Assembly (NCBI GenBank): GCA_026400565.1
Contig: JAPLOV010000143.1
Span: 1 to 44,773, forward strand
Direction: 5' to 3'
Origin: Hyphomicrobiales bacterium
Lineage (GTDB): Bacteria; Pseudomonadota; Alphaproteobacteria; Rhizobiales; Beijerinckiaceae
DNA: 44,773 bases
The translations under genes were made by a program, and so were the position numbers. Shown here piece after piece: positions 8,531 to 17,877 of the stretch. The notes under the pieces are model-generated. The model saw only the letters and a list, made by a program, of their open reading frames with translations. It had not been told where the DNA came from and did not search any database. Position 1 is the first letter of the stretch. Each line of letters starts with the position of its first letter.

Positions 8531-9139
8531 ATGACACCCCACCCGGCAGCGCTGGAGCCCGTGCTGCCCAAGGCCGAGCAGGCCGTCGGCAAGGGCATCT
8601 TCGTGGCGGTGGCCGGTCCGAGCGGGGCTGGCAAGGACAGCCTGATCGCTGGCGCAAAAGCCGTGTTCGCACAGGATGACCGTATCGTCTTTGCGCGCCG
8701 CGTGATCACGCGCCCGGCGGATGCCAGTGAGCCTTACGAATCCGTCACGACACTCGCCTTCCGGCTGCGGGCAGCGGAAGGCGGGTTTGCCCTGTGGTGG
8801 GCTGCCAACGGACTGAGCTATGGCCTGCCGATCACCGTGATGGACGAACTTGAGCGGGGCCGGATCGTGGTCGCCAATGTCTCGCGCGACATGACGCCCA
8901 TCATCCGGGACCGGTTCTCACGCACGCTCATCGTGCATGTCACTGCATCCGCCCAGACGCTTGCGACGCGACTGGAAAGCAGGGGCCGCGAGGAAGCGAG
9001 CGACCGGGCAAACAGGCTGGCCCGCGCGCTGCTCAAGGATCAGGCGCTGGAAGCGGATGTCCGGATCGAAAACAACGGCGCGCTCAGCGATGGCATCGGG
9101 CAGTTCGTTGCCGCCCTCCAGTCGCTTCTGCCGCGCTGA
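8531..9139 (+). CDS. phnN: PhnN, ribose 1,5-bisphosphokinase
   Basis: A 202-residue kinase that phosphorylates ribose 1,5-bisphosphate to PRPP, closing the C-P lyase salvage route. A P-loop GPSGAGKDS lies at residues 29-37, followed by the guanylate-kinase-like FARRVITRPAD motif and GFALWWAANGLSYGLP. The first ~20 residues form a short extension before the P-loop strand. It starts 10 bases after phnM. Full length for the family (about 185-200). Confidence 0.92.
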   Translation: MTPHPAALEPVLPKAEQAVGKGIFVAVAGPSGAGKDSLIAGAKAVFAQDDRIVFARRVITRPADASEPYESVTTLAFRLRAAEGGFALWWAANGLSYGLPITVMDELERGRIVVANVSRDMTPIIRDRFSRTLIVHVTASAQTLATRLESRGREEASDRANRLARALLKDQALEADVRIENNGALSDGIGQFVAALQSLLPR

Positions 9140-9148
9140 CAAGGGATC

Positions 9149-9871
9149 ATGATGGACAGCCGTTACGCAATCTATCTCGCACCGCCTGAAGACACGCCGC
9201 TCTGGGATTTCGGCTCCCGCGTGCTGGGTTACGATGCGGCGAGCGGCCTTGACCGTCCGGGCTTTGCTCCGGATGGCATCGAGCCGGCGATCTGGCGGCG
9301 GATCACGATGCGGCCTCGGAACTATGGCTTCCATGCCACGCTGAAGGCCCCTTTCAGGCTGGCGGAGGGCCGCAGCCTGACCGATCTGGAGCAGGACCTG
9401 GTGCGCTATGCCGCATCGCGCGATGCGTTCGATCTGGGGCCGCTGGCCGTGACCAGCCTTGCCGACGAGGCCGGCCATGGTTTCGTGGCGTTGACGCAGA
9501 CGCAGCCCTCACCGGACCTTGTCAGTCTTGAAGCAGAGGTCGTGGCCGGCTTCGATCATTTCCGCGCACCCATGAGCGACACAGAACGCGCCAGGCGCAA
9601 GCCGCAGCACCTCAGCGCCCGCCAGCGCGAAGCACTTGACCGCTTCGGATATCCGCATGTTGGTCCGGACTACCGGTTCCACATGACCTTGAGCGGAGAG
9701 GTCGCCGATGTCCACGAGATCGCAGACAAGCTCGCCGATGCGATGGCCAACCAGATCGGCACAGCGCACATGGCCGTCGATGCCCTGATGCTGTTCGGGC
9801 AGCCATCGACCGGCGAGCCCTTCCGGATCATCCGGCGGGCAGCCCTGCGCGGCCGGCTCGACCTGCGCTGA
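9149..9871 (+). CDS. DUF1045 phosphonate-operon protein, 2H phosphoesterase fold
   Basis: A 240-residue member of the DUF1045 family regularly found at the end of phn operons. Two HxT motifs typical of 2H phosphoesterases are present: HATLK at residue 62 and HMTLSG at residue 178. The family probably acts on a cyclic phosphate; a likely inference is that it replaces PhnP (5-phosphoribosyl 1,2-cyclic phosphodiesterase), for which no other intact gene is visible here. An AAGGGA sits 4 bases before ATG 9149; ATG 9152 is an alternative. It is the last gene of the phn operon, with the convergent MBL pseudogene 21 bases away. Confidence 0.88.
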   Translation: MMDSRYAIYLAPPEDTPLWDFGSRVLGYDAASGLDRPGFAPDGIEPAIWRRITMRPRNYGFHATLKAPFRLAEGRSLTDLEQDLVRYAASRDAFDLGPLAVTSLADEAGHGFVALTQTQPSPDLVSLEAEVVAGFDHFRAPMSDTERARRKPQHLSARQREALDRFGYPHVGPDYRFHMTLSGEVADVHEIADKLADAMANQIGTAHMAVDALMLFGQPSTGEPFRIIRRAALRGRLDLR

Positions 9872-9892
9872 CCAGCCCGGGCTGCCGCCAGC

Positions 9893-10853
9893 TCAGACCG
9901 CCAGCGAATGGCCGTTCGGACGGTTTGGCAGATAGGCATCGAAGCGCGCCGCGACCGTGCACAGGAACGGCCGGCGCCGGCTGTTGATCAGGACGCCATC
10001 CTCGGTGCCGACCACGAAGCTGTCGGCATCCTCCTCGACGATCTCGTCGGCCCGCGCAATCAACGGATCGGCGGCAGCGCCAGACCGCATCCGCATAGCC
10101 GGGAGAGTGATGAAACCCGACCAGTTGCCACGCTCCGGCTGCATCGGCGAGCCTGACGGCGGCCTTGGCCGTGGAATACCCCCAGCCCCTGCGCGATCTG
10201 TACCCGGCCGCGTCGAACATCATGTCGTAGACGAACGTAGAGACTCCCTCGCACAAGGCGACAACCGCGGGGTCATGCACTCCCGACCTGTGCTCGATGT
10301 CGGTTATGATGGCGGCCGAGCCGGCGCTCGTATCGAAATGATACCCGGTCGCGCCCGAGGGGGATCGATGCCTGGACGCGGATGCGATCCGGCCCGATGC
10401 TCAGCGTCTTGCCAGCATGGAAGCCATGGACGATGAAGCGGGCCGGCATCTGCTCCGGCGTTAGCGGAAACAGCGGCGGCGCAGGCAAGGCCAGCAGGGC
10501 CGCCTCGGCGGATGCGCCATCGGGATTGCCGCACCAGACATGGATTTCGCGACCCTGTAGATGAACCGGCCCAAAGAAGGGCAACTCCGTAACGGGGTCA
10601 TGATGAAGATGCGTCATCAGCAGGTGGATCGGCTCATCTTCTGGCCAGTGCGTCCGGCGCCCCAGATTGACGGTCCCCGTTACAACATCGACGACATAGC
10701 GGCCCTGGGGCAGGCGTACCTCGATGCAGGCCGTGTTGCACCATACAGGAGCATGTCCGGACCTGGCACCGGACACGAGCCGCGCACGCCCCAGAGCGTC
10801 AGTTCCGGAGCGCCGGCCGGACCGGAAGCGGGCACGTCGGATTGAATGTTCAC
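9893..10853 (-). pseudogene. Metallo-beta-lactamase-fold hydrolase, multiply frameshifted pseudogene
   Basis: Fragments in three reading frames add up to one MBL-fold hydrolase of about 300 residues. The N-terminus (ELTLWGVRGSCPVPGPD, start near GTG 10853) is followed, after a shift near 10740 (TATGGT/GCAACACG, one G short), by CNTACIEVRLPQG through the metal motif region to SIGPDRIRV. A second shift in a five-G run (10359-10363) leads to GYHFDTSAGSAAIITDIEH and the RRGWGYSTAKAAVRLA block; a third near 10080 leads to DPLIARADEIVEED and the C-terminus. The metal motif reads THLHHDP where HxHxDH is expected, so a ligand is also lost. A beta-CASP-like or PhnP-like role is possible but cannot be assigned. 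Confidence 0.82.
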
Positions 10854-11134
10854 GCCAGCAACTTTTCTGCGGATCGCCAGATCGGGAGACGGCTGTCCGC
10901 CCTGATCAAGGCCTCGGGTTGAACCTGATCGTGCCGAAGCGGCCCCGATTCTGCTGTGTATTTCAGCACACCGACCGGCCTTGCCCGCCGCCAAAGGCAA
11001 CGCCCAGCTGCGCTGGCAGCCGGGCCTTGCGGAGGATCATGGCGTTGCCGCCACCGGTGTCGGGACAGGACCGGCCGGAGGCAGTCCACACCGCATCAGG
11101 AGTGCCCGGCACTCCCGCTTCGGTGCGGGATGGA
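10854..11134. other. 281-bp gap between the MBL pseudogene and pufC
   Basis: No convincing gene. The open frames here are short and match no family I recognise; the minus-strand string ending LPIWRSAEKLLA could be decayed coding sequence but is too short to place. The pufC-proximal end carries two strong hairpins (listed separately). Confidence 0.5.
11099..11129 (-). terminator. Double hairpin just downstream of pufC
   Basis: Two adjacent inverted repeats lie within 36 bases of the pufC stop: GGAGTGC/GCACTCC (11099-11105 with 11109-11115) and CCCGC/GCGGG (11114-11118 with 11125-11129). They overlap by two bases, so they may be alternatives. There is no T-run, so this is better read as an mRNA 3'-end stabiliser or a weak or Rho-assisted end of the puf transcript than as a classic terminator. 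Confidence 0.5.
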
Positions 11135-12202
11135 TCAGGGTCGCGGAGCGCCAAGCTCGGGATATTCGCCGAGCATCGGAGCGCCATTGACCGGCTTCTG
11201 GGCACCCTGGTGGCAGGTTGCACAGTAGGCCTTGGCTGCATCACCCTCCGGACCAAGCTTGGTCGCGGGGTAAGTGGTGTTCAGCGGAGCAAGATAGTTG
11301 GCGTTGATCTCCCTGAGCATTCGGATGCCGTGGAAGGCATTGACGCGCTGCGGAGGAGCATCCTTCCACTCTGCGAAGGCCCGGCTGTTGTGGCAGAAGG
11401 TGCAGTTGACGCCAAGGGATTCCGACATGTGGTTCATCAGGGCGTTCGTGCGTTCCGACACTGCGATGGTTTCGCCCTTGGCTGTCGGCAGCGCTGTTTT
11501 TCCGGTCATGCGGATCGTCTCGGCATACTGGATCAGTGGCGTGAACGGATCGGCAGGCAGGGAAGCACGTCCGACGTGCTTTCCAGCGAGATTCTGGCCG
11601 TTGTTCGCGCCCATCCAGCCCCCACCATCGGCGAGGTTCTTGGGATGGCCGCCGCCCGTGAACCAGGTCTGCGAAGGGATCGGGTTGCCGCGATGGCAGG
11701 TATAGCAGCTGACGCCGGTTGCGCCGACGTGGTTGGTCCAGTTGCTGTTGATCTCGCGCGTCATCTGGATCATGCGGCGCGCGGTCTGATATTGATACTT
11801 GGACTCGTCGGCCATGTTGTTGAGGTTATGGCAGTAGGAACACCCCTGGCCTTCATCCGAGCCGGACACGCCGCCTGGAGCAACCCAGCCCGTCATGGCG
11901 ACCATGATCCGGGTGAACTCCGTCTCGCTGAGATCGCCGAGCACCTTGACGTTCTGGTAGACTTGGCTGGCGCGAGGCCCGGTCCGATCGCCTGGCGGAA
12001 CAACCTCGGGAGCCTGATTGGCCTCTGCCAGCTTGGCGAGGATCTTCGGGCTCTGGACCTGTTCGAGGGCAACGCCTCGATAGCCATTCTGCTGCGTCGC
12101 TTCGGGCGGGTTCTGCTGGCAGCCTGCCAGCAGAAGACCCAAACCGAGGCTCATGGCGGCGATGGTACCGAACCGTATTGACGACTTGATCTGCGTGCTC
12201 AT
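11135..12202 (-). CDS. pufC: PufC, tetrahaem cytochrome subunit of the reaction centre
   Basis: A 355-residue periplasmic lipoprotein that reduces the photo-oxidised special pair. Four CxxCH haem-attachment motifs are present in order: CSYCH, CYTCH, CTFCH and CATCH. An N-terminal signal ends in the lipobox LLLAGC, so the protein is probably anchored by a diacylglycerol-cysteine. Residues such as MTREINSNWTNHVG and MLREINANYLAPL carry the expected Met axial ligands. The ATG at 12202 is 1 base past the pufM stop (an upstream in-frame start would lie within pufM). Last gene of the puf operon; no pufX is seen. Confidence 0.95.
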   Translation of the reverse strand: MSTQIKSSIRFGTIAAMSLGLGLLLAGCQQNPPEATQQNGYRGVALEQVQSPKILAKLAEANQAPEVVPPGDRTGPRASQVYQNVKVLGDLSETEFTRIMVAMTGWVAPGGVSGSDEGQGCSYCHNLNNMADESKYQYQTARRMIQMTREINSNWTNHVGATGVSCYTCHRGNPIPSQTWFTGGGHPKNLADGGGWMGANNGQNLAGKHVGRASLPADPFTPLIQYAETIRMTGKTALPTAKGETIAVSERTNALMNHMSESLGVNCTFCHNSRAFAEWKDAPPQRVNAFHGIRMLREINANYLAPLNTTYPATKLGPEGDAAKAYCATCHQGAQKPVNGAPMLGEYPELGAPRP

Positions 12203-12203
12203 A

Positions 12204-13121
12204 TCACCGCGCTCCCGGAAGCAGGGCTGGGTCAACGACAGGGGGATTCACGGGCGGATAGCTTGGCGCAAAACCATAATGCTGGGCCCAGAGATACCAG
12301 TTATCGACGACGGTGCCCGTGAGAAGGATGCCGATCCCGCCCGTGATCGGGGTGAGGACGGCGAACCACCAGGCCCAGCGGTGGATTGATTCCATGGAGG
12401 CATTGAAGCCCATGGTCCAGCGCCAGAACAGAGCAGCACGTTCGGAGGCCGTGCCGCGATCGACGATCTGCTCGATCTCGCGCTCGCCGCCATAGCGGGT
12501 CACGGCCAGGATGGTGCCGGCGTGCATGGCGAACAGCAGCACCGAGCCATAAAGGAACACGATCGAGAAGGCGTGGAACGGATTGTAGTGCAGGTTGCCG
12601 TAGCGGATCGAGAAGGCCTGCACCCAGTCAAGGTGAGGGAAGATGCCGTAGGGCACCGCCTCGCACCAGCAGCCCATGGCGACCGGGCGGATGAAGCCGA
12701 GCACCAGCATCAGCCAGATGGCGGCGGCAAAGGCCCATGGAACATGCGTGCCCATGCCCAGCGCCTTGGCGCGCCGATACATGCGCGTCCACCACAACAG
12801 CACCGAGACGGTGATGAAGAAGCCCGCGATACACCACCAGCCGCCTTGGCTGAGCGGGGGAATGATCTTGAAGCCTTGCGAGGTGTTGAGACCGATGATC
12901 TCGAAGGCAATGATGCCACAGGCGATGGACAGCAGACCCCACACACCGAGATAGAAGGGACCGACCTGCGCATCGCCAATCTTGCCGAACCAGTAGTTGT
13001 GGCTGGCCGTGGTGCCGCGCTCATAGATGCCCTTGGCGATGGGAATCCCGAGATCATCCGGTCCGCGGACCTGAACGCGCGTGAAGATGTTCTGATAATC
13101 GATTGTTGTGAGAAGACCCAT
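12204..13121 (-). CDS. pufM: PufM, reaction-centre M subunit
   Basis: A 305-residue, five-helix membrane protein that binds half of the special pair, the non-haem iron and the primary quinone. Visible landmarks: [13 protein letters not shown] (special-pair histidine region), [12 protein letters not shown] and [10 protein letters not shown] (iron-ligand histidines), and the [10 protein letters not shown] glutamate ligand. The N-terminus [20 protein letters not shown] is complete. It follows pufL by 12 bases and is followed 1 base later by pufC. A C-terminal extension ([18 protein letters not shown]) is usual in species with PufC. Confidence 0.96.
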   Translation of the reverse strand: MGLLTTIDYQNIFTRVQVRGPDDLGIPIAKGIYERGTTASHNYWFGKIGDAQVGPFYLGVWGLLSIACGIIAFEIIGLNTSQGFKIIPPLSQGGWWCIAGFFITVSVLLWWTRMYRRAKALGMGTHVPWAFAAAIWLMLVLGFIRPVAMGCWCEAVPYGIFPHLDWVQAFSIRYGNLHYNPFHAFSIVFLYGSVLLFAMHAGTILAVTRYGGEREIEQIVDRGTASERAALFWRWTMGFNASMESIHRWAWWFAVLTPITGGIGILLTGTVVDNWYLWAQHYGFAPSYPPVNPPVVDPALLPGAR

Positions 13122-13133
13122 GTCCCCCTCCCC

Positions 13134-13958
13134 TCAAGACCAGATTGGCAGGTCGAGCCACCAGCTCCACCACCTGGGCCAGCCTTGGGTCCAGAAAGGT
13201 CCGCTGATGACGATGCAGATGGCTGACCAGAAACCTGCCGACAGGGCGAGGAACAGACCCAGGCGGTGGATGCCGATCGTGCCGACGGAGTAGCCGATGA
13301 AATCGCGGAAATAGGCGTTCTCGTGCTCGGGGGTTTTGACCGGCTCGCCATCTTTGGGATTGGTGGCCGAGAGGACCAGTGCACCATGCAGCGACAGCGC
13401 AAGTGTCGTGGTGAAAAAGAAGGTCACCGCGATCATGTGGGCCGGGTTGTACATGAAGTTCAGGTACTGGTAGCCGACGTTGGACACCCAATCGAGGTGG
13501 CTGAAAATGCCATAGGGAAAGCCGTGGCCCCAGGCACCAAGCAAGACCGGGCGGATCACCACCAGGGTCACATAAGCGAAGATCGCGACACCGAAGGCGA
13601 ACGGCACGTGATAGCCCATGCCGAGCTTGCGGCAGATCTCGACCTCACGCAGCATCCACGACACGAACGCGCCGATGGCGCAGATGGTGATGATCTGCCA
13701 AAGGCCGCCTTCGGCCAGCGGTGCCAGCCCCAGACCGTATTTGAGGTCGGGCGGCGCTATGTTGATCGTCCAGGGATTAAAGGTGCCTTGCAGCGACGCA
13801 CCGTAGAAGATCAGCACGGTGCCAAGGAACGAAAAGAATGCGGCGGTGACGCCGAAAATCCCGACAAAGAAGGGGCCAACCCAGAAATCGAAAAGGTCCC
13901 CACCGATCAGCGTCCCGCCACGGACGCGGTATTTTCTTTCAAAACTGAGCATTGCCAT
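13134..13958 (-). CDS. pufL: PufL, reaction-centre L subunit
   Basis: A 274-residue, five-helix reaction-centre subunit. The N-terminus [17 protein letters not shown] matches known PufL, so I start at 13958; an in-frame start at 13985 would add nine atypical residues. NPAHMIAV (special-pair His), [11 protein letters not shown] and [10 protein letters not shown] (iron-ligand His) are present, with the secondary-quinone pocket in the [13 protein letters not shown] stretch. It sits 108 bases after pufA; that gap holds a stem-loop that separates the abundant pufBA message from pufLM. Confidence 0.96.
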   Translation of the reverse strand: MAMLSFERKYRVRGGTLIGGDLFDFWVGPFFVGIFGVTAAFFSFLGTVLIFYGASLQGTFNPWTINIAPPDLKYGLGLAPLAEGGLWQIITICAIGAFVSWMLREVEICRKLGMGYHVPFAFGVAIFAYVTLVVIRPVLLGAWGHGFPYGIFSHLDWVSNVGYQYLNFMYNPAHMIAVTFFFTTTLALSLHGALVLSATNPKDGEPVKTPEHENAYFRDFIGYSVGTIGIHRLGLFLALSAGFWSAICIVISGPFWTQGWPRWWSWWLDLPIWS

Positions 13959-14014
13959 GGTGTTGGCCTCCGCGTGGTCCCCCAAAAACGTCTCTCTCGC
14001 CTCGTTGGGCGAGT

Positions 14015-14058
14015 AGGGCGGGCAAGTTCGAGCGCAAGCGCCGAAGCCCGTCCGCCCT
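14015..14058 (-). promoter_or_regulatory. Intercistronic pufBA-pufL stem-loop
   Basis: An inverted repeat AGGGCGG (14015-14021) / CCGCCCT (14052-14058) with inner complementarity lies between pufA and pufL. In purple bacteria a hairpin at this point shields pufBA mRNA from 3' decay and gives LH1 in excess over reaction centre. The sequence and position fit that role; activity here is inferred. Confidence 0.7.
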
Positions 14059-14066
14059 GGTCTGCC

Positions 14067-14219
14067 TTACCTCTTCACAACCGCAGGCGCGCTGAGCCAG
14101 CTGCCGTAGCGCGGCGTGCTGAGCTGCACGAAGTGGTTGACGAGCACCATCGCGAAGCAGAAGCCGAGGACGGCAACGAGCGAACGGCGCGGATCGAAAA
14201 TCAGCCAGATTCTCCACAT
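14067..14219 (-). CDS. pufA: PufA, light-harvesting 1 alpha polypeptide
   Basis: A 50-residue single-helix LH1 alpha subunit. It reads MWRIWLIFDPRRSLVAVLGF at the start, typical of LH1 alpha, then a hydrophobic helix with the bacteriochlorophyll-binding histidine in VLVNHFVQLST and the conserved PRYGSWL after it. A strong Shine-Dalgarno (AAGGAG) lies 8 bases before ATG 14219. It lies 33 bases downstream of pufB. Short enough to be missed by length-limited gene calling. Confidence 0.95.
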   Translation of the reverse strand: MWRIWLIFDPRRSLVAVLGFCFAMVLVNHFVQLSTPRYGSWLSAPAVVKR

Positions 14220-14252
14220 GTCGAAATCTCCTTCTCTACGTTTCAGTAATCG

Positions 14253-14402
14253 TCAGAACCAAGGACGCCACATCCAGATCAGGATGTGGGCGAACAGCGA
14301 AACAGCGCCGAAACCCAAAGTTCCCTGAATCATGAACTTGTGGAATTCCTGTGCCTCACCTTCTGTCAGTCCCGTGAGGGACTGCCTGTCTCTGTCAGCC
14401 AT
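14253..14402 (-). CDS. pufB: PufB, light-harvesting 1 beta polypeptide
   Basis: A 49-residue LH1 beta subunit. The N-terminal [20 protein letters not shown] is cytoplasmic; the helix contains the bacteriochlorophyll ligand His in [14 protein letters not shown], with the aromatic C-terminal WRPWF that hydrogen-bonds the pigment. AGGAG sits about 9 bases before the ATG at 14402. A longer open frame to 14636 exists upstream but is not LH1. First structural gene of the puf light-harvesting pair. Confidence 0.96.
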   Translation of the reverse strand: MADRDRQSLTGLTEGEAQEFHKFMIQGTLGFGAVSLFAHILIWMWRPWF

Positions 14403-14487
14403 GACCTGACACTCCTCATACTGGCCGAAGCCGTTACCGCGCTCATCCCGCGCGGCTGGGATCGTCCTCGTGAAGCCACGATGACTG

Positions 14488-14509
14488 CCTGTCCGGTTTC
14501 CCGGGCAGG
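14488..14509 (-). promoter_or_regulatory. GNRA-capped hairpin upstream of pufB
   Basis: On the transcribed (minus) strand the sequence folds as CCTGCCCGG-GAAA-CCGGACAGG, a 9-bp stem with one mismatch and a GAAA tetraloop, in the 124-base leader between pufQ and pufB. It may protect the 5' end of processed pufBA mRNA or mark an RNase E processing boundary. Confidence 0.5.
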
Positions 14510-14526
14510 ATTCGGTCGAACCACGC

Positions 14527-14757
14527 TCAGCCCATGAAGGCGAAAGCGATGGCGGCCTCGCTCGAACGGCGGGCCTGGGCAAAAATCGAGACGCGGCCCT
14601 CGGGCCGGGCCAGCAAACCCCGCCCGATCGGGGCAAGCCGCGAGATGATCGCGGCCACCAGAAACAGCGGATACGTCAAGGCCACCAGCAGACGGAACGC
14701 GAAGCGTTCATCGTTGCGGGAACGGGAGCGGGGCATTTCCAGTCGCATGTCGGTCAT
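14527..14757 (-). CDS. pufQ: PufQ-position small membrane protein
   Basis: A 76-residue protein with a basic N-terminus, one membrane helix (about [20 protein letters not shown]) and a C-terminal tail ending in AIAFAFMG. It lies between bchZ and pufB, exactly where pufQ lies in other purple bacteria, and is the first gene after the puf promoter. PufQ is needed for bacteriochlorophyll production or pigment delivery. The sequence is divergent from Rhodobacter PufQ, so the name rests mainly on position, size and topology. AGAGGTG lies 5 bases before ATG 14757. Confidence 0.6.
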   Translation of the reverse strand: MTDMRLEMPRSRSRNDERFAFRLLVALTYPLFLVAAIISRLAPIGRGLLARPEGRVSIFAQARRSSEAAIAFAFMG

Positions 14758-14774
14758 GAGTCACCTCTGAGACT

Positions 14775-14828
14775 ATTTATAGCACTGCCTGTCCAAATTG
14801 ACACCTATTTTGTCAATTTAATTTGACA
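14775..14828 (-). promoter_or_regulatory. puf promoter region with two PpsR/CrtJ-type palindromes
   Basis: A perfect TGT-N12-ACA palindrome, TGTCAATTTAATTTGACA, spans 14811-14828. Seven bases away lies a shorter one, TGTCCAAATTGACA (TGT-N8-ACA, 14790-14803). On the minus strand TATAAAT (14775-14781) is a plausible -10 for the pufQBALMC transcript, placing both boxes over or just upstream of the -35. PpsR represses puf under oxygen through such sites; the N8 spacing of the second box is unusual. Confidence 0.8.
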
Positions 14829-14894
14829 CTTGTGGATTTAGAAATTCAGTCCCTGTCTTGAATTTTTAAACAAAAACTTCGTTATTTTAAGTGC

Positions 14895-16265
14895 TTAGCG
14901 CGGTGTTCGCCCTGAGATGACGCCTTGCGCACGCGATACCGAGCCTTCGGTCACTTCGCCGGAACCAGCCTCACGCGCATCACGCTCCGCGGCATCCCGC
15001 AGGCGCTTGGCAGCCGAAATTCTGACCAGAACCGGATGATCCTCGACCACGCGGTCGAGCATGGCCTTGGCTTCATTGCTCCAGGGCAATTCCTCATGCA
15101 GACGCGAAGGCGTTGCCTCGATGGCGTCCATGTCGGTGCCGAGCGGCAGGATGTTGAACAGCGCGTCGAACAGCGAGTTGCAGACCTCCTGCACGAGGTA
15201 GGTCGCGCCGGAATATCCCATAAACGGGGTGCCGGTATGTCTGCGGATAATGGCACCTGGGAATGATGCGGGAATGTAGATCGCCCGCCCCCCGGTCTCC
15301 GCCAGATACATGCGCTCGTTGTAGCTGCCGAATAGAATCAGCGGGGTCTTGGTCTTCACCAGTTCGCGGACCTGGTCGTTCAGGGTTTTCTCGCCCGGCT
15401 TGCGCGGAACCGCGAACGTGCAGGGCAGGCCCATCTCGACTTCGAGAAACTGCCGGACGCCACGGGTGTAGGTCTCGTTGGCGACAATCGCGAACGAGGC
15501 GGTTGCGAAGAAATCCTGCGTCACCGAGCGCCAGAGATCCCACAGCGGCTTGATGGTGGTGTGCTTCTCGCGCGCGATGAACGGCTCGGGGTCAAGCCCG
15601 GTCAGCTCGCCAAGCTTGCGCAAGAATTTGGTGGTCGAGTGCAAACCGATCGGGGCCTGGAGATAAGGCCGGTCCAGCGCCTCGCAGAGGAGGCGGCCGA
15701 ACTCGCGGTACATGCACACATTGACCTCGGCATCGCCGAGTTTGTTGATGTCGGCGAGATGCGTACCGAGCGGGAAACAGAGGTTGACCTCGGCCCCGAT
15801 GCCCTCGATCAGGCGGCGGATCTCGGCCACATCTGACGGCATGTTGAAGTTGCCATAGCTCGGGCCGATGATGTTGACCTTTGGCTTTGCGCCCTCCTTG
15901 CGGGGTTTGAGCGCAGGGGTCTTCTTCGGGCCGAACTGCTTCCAGAGCCAGGCCATGGCCCGGTTGGCGCATTGCCACTGGTCCTCGTCGATGGTGCGGG
16001 GCAGAAAGCGCAGGATGTTGGTGCCTTCCGGCGTGACGCCGCCGCCGATCATCTCGGCGATCGACCCCGTCACGACGACCGCGGGCAAGTCCGGATCGAG
16101 CGTCGCCCAGGCGCGCTTCATCGCGCCTTCGGTGAGCACCGAGGTGACGGGCAGGTTTTCGCAACCCACCGGGCCGTCAATGATGACCTGAAGGCCTTTC
16201 ACCGCGCAAAAGACATAGACAGCGCCCCAGTAACCGCCTGCCCTGTCGTGATCGAGCACCAGCAT
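14895..16265 (-). CDS. bchZ: BchZ, chlorophyllide a oxidoreductase subunit Z
   Basis: A 456-residue NifK-like subunit of chlorophyllide a oxidoreductase, which reduces ring B to give a bacteriochlorin. The cluster-ligand region [12 protein letters not shown], the [18 protein letters not shown] segment and the C-terminal helix bundle ([35 protein letters not shown]) are present. Its ATG overlaps the bchY stop by 1 base (TGATG). Followed after 137 bases by pufQ, with the puf promoter between. Intact. Confidence 0.95.
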   Translation of the reverse strand: MLVLDHDRAGGYWGAVYVFCAVKGLQVIIDGPVGCENLPVTSVLTEGAMKRAWATLDPDLPAVVVTGSIAEMIGGGVTPEGTNILRFLPRTIDEDQWQCANRAMAWLWKQFGPKKTPALKPRKEGAKPKVNIIGPSYGNFNMPSDVAEIRRLIEGIGAEVNLCFPLGTHLADINKLGDAEVNVCMYREFGRLLCEALDRPYLQAPIGLHSTTKFLRKLGELTGLDPEPFIAREKHTTIKPLWDLWRSVTQDFFATASFAIVANETYTRGVRQFLEVEMGLPCTFAVPRKPGEKTLNDQVRELVKTKTPLILFGSYNERMYLAETGGRAIYIPASFPGAIIRRHTGTPFMGYSGATYLVQEVCNSLFDALFNILPLGTDMDAIEATPSRLHEELPWSNEAKAMLDRVVEDHPVLVRISAAKRLRDAAERDAREAGSGEVTEGSVSRAQGVISGRTPR

Positions 16266-17866
16266 CAGAGGATCTCCCCTGACATGCCCATATCGGTCTT
16301 GCCGAGCTTGGCGAGTTGCTTCTTGCGGAATTCCGGGCGGTCGCGCGGTGTGTCGGACCAGATGCCGGCGGAGAAACCCTCACCCACGCCGTCGAAAAAC
16401 TCCTTCATCACATCCATGCGGTCCTTGTTGCCCATGGCCGCATTGACCACGGTTGCCAACGAGCCAGCACCGGCCACACCCATCAGGGGCCGGGCGGAAA
16501 TCAGGTTGGTGAAGTAAAGCGATGGCAGGCCACGTGACTTGGCGTGCTGCACCACTGGCGTCGTGCCGATGGCCAGATCAGGATCGTGGAAATCGACCGC
16601 CGCCAGATCGTTCTCCAGTGAGGCGCGGAACTGGATGTGGACGCCGCGCGCCTCAAGCCATTCGCGGTCCGGATCGGACCAGCGCGTGCGCGGGCAGGCC
16701 GTGCCGACATAAGGCACATTAGCACCGCTTTCGACCAACAGGCGCGCCACCAGCAGTTCCGAGCCTTCATAGCCTGAAACTGTGATCTTGCCGTTGATCG
16801 GCTTTGCGGCGAGAGCGCCCTTGATCATCGGAAGGAACTGGTCCTTTGCGGCCTGCACGGTCGCTTTTGAGACCTCACAGACCTCGCCGATGGCGTCGAG
16901 CCAGGCAGCTGTGCCGTCATGGCCGACAGGAGCGGAGCCAATGATGGGACGGCCGGCGATCTCGAACTCGCGGACAGAGGCAGTGTAGAACGGATGGATC
17001 GCCGCAACCGCCGCGCAATCGAGCGCGGCGTAGAGCTCGCGCCATTCGCGGGTGGGGACGACCGGGCCGGCAGCCAGCCCAAGCGCCCCCAGTATCATGC
17101 CGATGCCGACCGGATCAGCCGGGAACATCTCGCCAAGCAGCGTCACTGTGCGCTTGTCATTGCGGCCACCGCGCGGGGCCATCACCGGGCCAGCCTCAGC
17201 TTCCTTGCGGGCGAAATTGAGCATCGCACCAGCCAGGATGTCCTTTGCTTCGGCATGGGTCGGCACGCCAAAGCCAGGCACGTCGATGCCGATGATGCGC
17301 ACGCCGTCGATGGTGTCGGGCAAAAGCCGCAACGGCACACCCGAAGCGCTCGGCACGCACAGGTTGATCACCACGATGGTGTCGTACTGGTGCGGATCGG
17401 CCAGCAGATGCACCGCCTCGCGGATATCTTCGAAAAGCTTGCCGGTGACCAGTGTCTCGGAGTTGAACGGCACATAACCGACTGTCCGTTTCGCACCATA
17501 AAAGTGCGAGGTGAACGTCAGGCCATAGACGCAGCAGGCGGAGCCCGAAAGGACAGTGGCAGTACGGCGCATGCGAAGGCCGACGCGCAGGGAGCCGAAG
17601 GCCGGGCACATGCTCTGCGGCTGATCGTGCGGGCCGACCGGATAGTCGGCAGCATAGCGCTCCAGCGTATCGCTTGCGCCGGCGGCAATCGCCGCTTTTC
17701 GCATCTGGTCACGCCCGGCATGGCAGCCATTTCCCAGCGCCTCGGCCTTGGCCACGCCCTGTGTAGCCGCCGCAATTTCGGCCGGTGACGGCACGGCCTC
17801 GACCGGCGTCACATCGACAGCGGCAGGCTTGAACGGCTTGTCAAGATTGTTGATCAACGTGACCAT
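16265..17866 (-). CDS. bchY: BchY, chlorophyllide a oxidoreductase subunit Y
   Basis: A 533-residue NifD-like subunit that with BchZ forms the catalytic heterotetramer. Cysteines for the bridging [4Fe-4S] cluster are seen in [21 protein letters not shown] and [29 protein letters not shown] and [16 protein letters not shown] are family blocks. A Pro/Ala-rich N-terminal ~40 residues precedes the domain, as in homologues. It starts 11 bases after the bchX stop. Intact. Confidence 0.95.
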   Translation of the reverse strand: MVTLINNLDKPFKPAAVDVTPVEAVPSPAEIAAATQGVAKAEALGNGCHAGRDQMRKAAIAAGASDTLERYAADYPVGPHDQPQSMCPAFGSLRVGLRMRRTATVLSGSACCVYGLTFTSHFYGAKRTVGYVPFNSETLVTGKLFEDIREAVHLLADPHQYDTIVVINLCVPSASGVPLRLLPDTIDGVRIIGIDVPGFGVPTHAEAKDILAGAMLNFARKEAEAGPVMAPRGGRNDKRTVTLLGEMFPADPVGIGMILGALGLAAGPVVPTREWRELYAALDCAAVAAIHPFYTASVREFEIAGRPIIGSAPVGHDGTAAWLDAIGEVCEVSKATVQAAKDQFLPMIKGALAAKPINGKITVSGYEGSELLVARLLVESGANVPYVGTACPRTRWSDPDREWLEARGVHIQFRASLENDLAAVDFHDPDLAIGTTPVVQHAKSRGLPSLYFTNLISARPLMGVAGAGSLATVVNAAMGNKDRMDVMKEFFDGVGEGFSAGIWSDTPRDRPEFRKKQLAKLGKTDMGMSGEIL

Positions 17867-17877
17867 ATCCGTCGACC

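Noticed and set aside
10850-11256. Short minus-strand frames (with GGGNAMILRKARLP and LPIWRSAEKLLA) as a small gene or relic
   Set aside because: Neither frame has a supportable start and family; they could be decayed sequence, but I cannot name it.
10724-12181. 485-codon open frame on the plus strand across the pufC region
   Set aside because: It is antisense to pufC, which has four haem motifs and a lipobox; the antisense protein looks like nothing known.
13959-14066. Possible extra gene (pufX-like) around pufA/pufL
   Set aside because: The gap is 108 bases, forms a stem-loop and has no plausible frame; pufX would lie after pufM, where pufC starts within 1 base.
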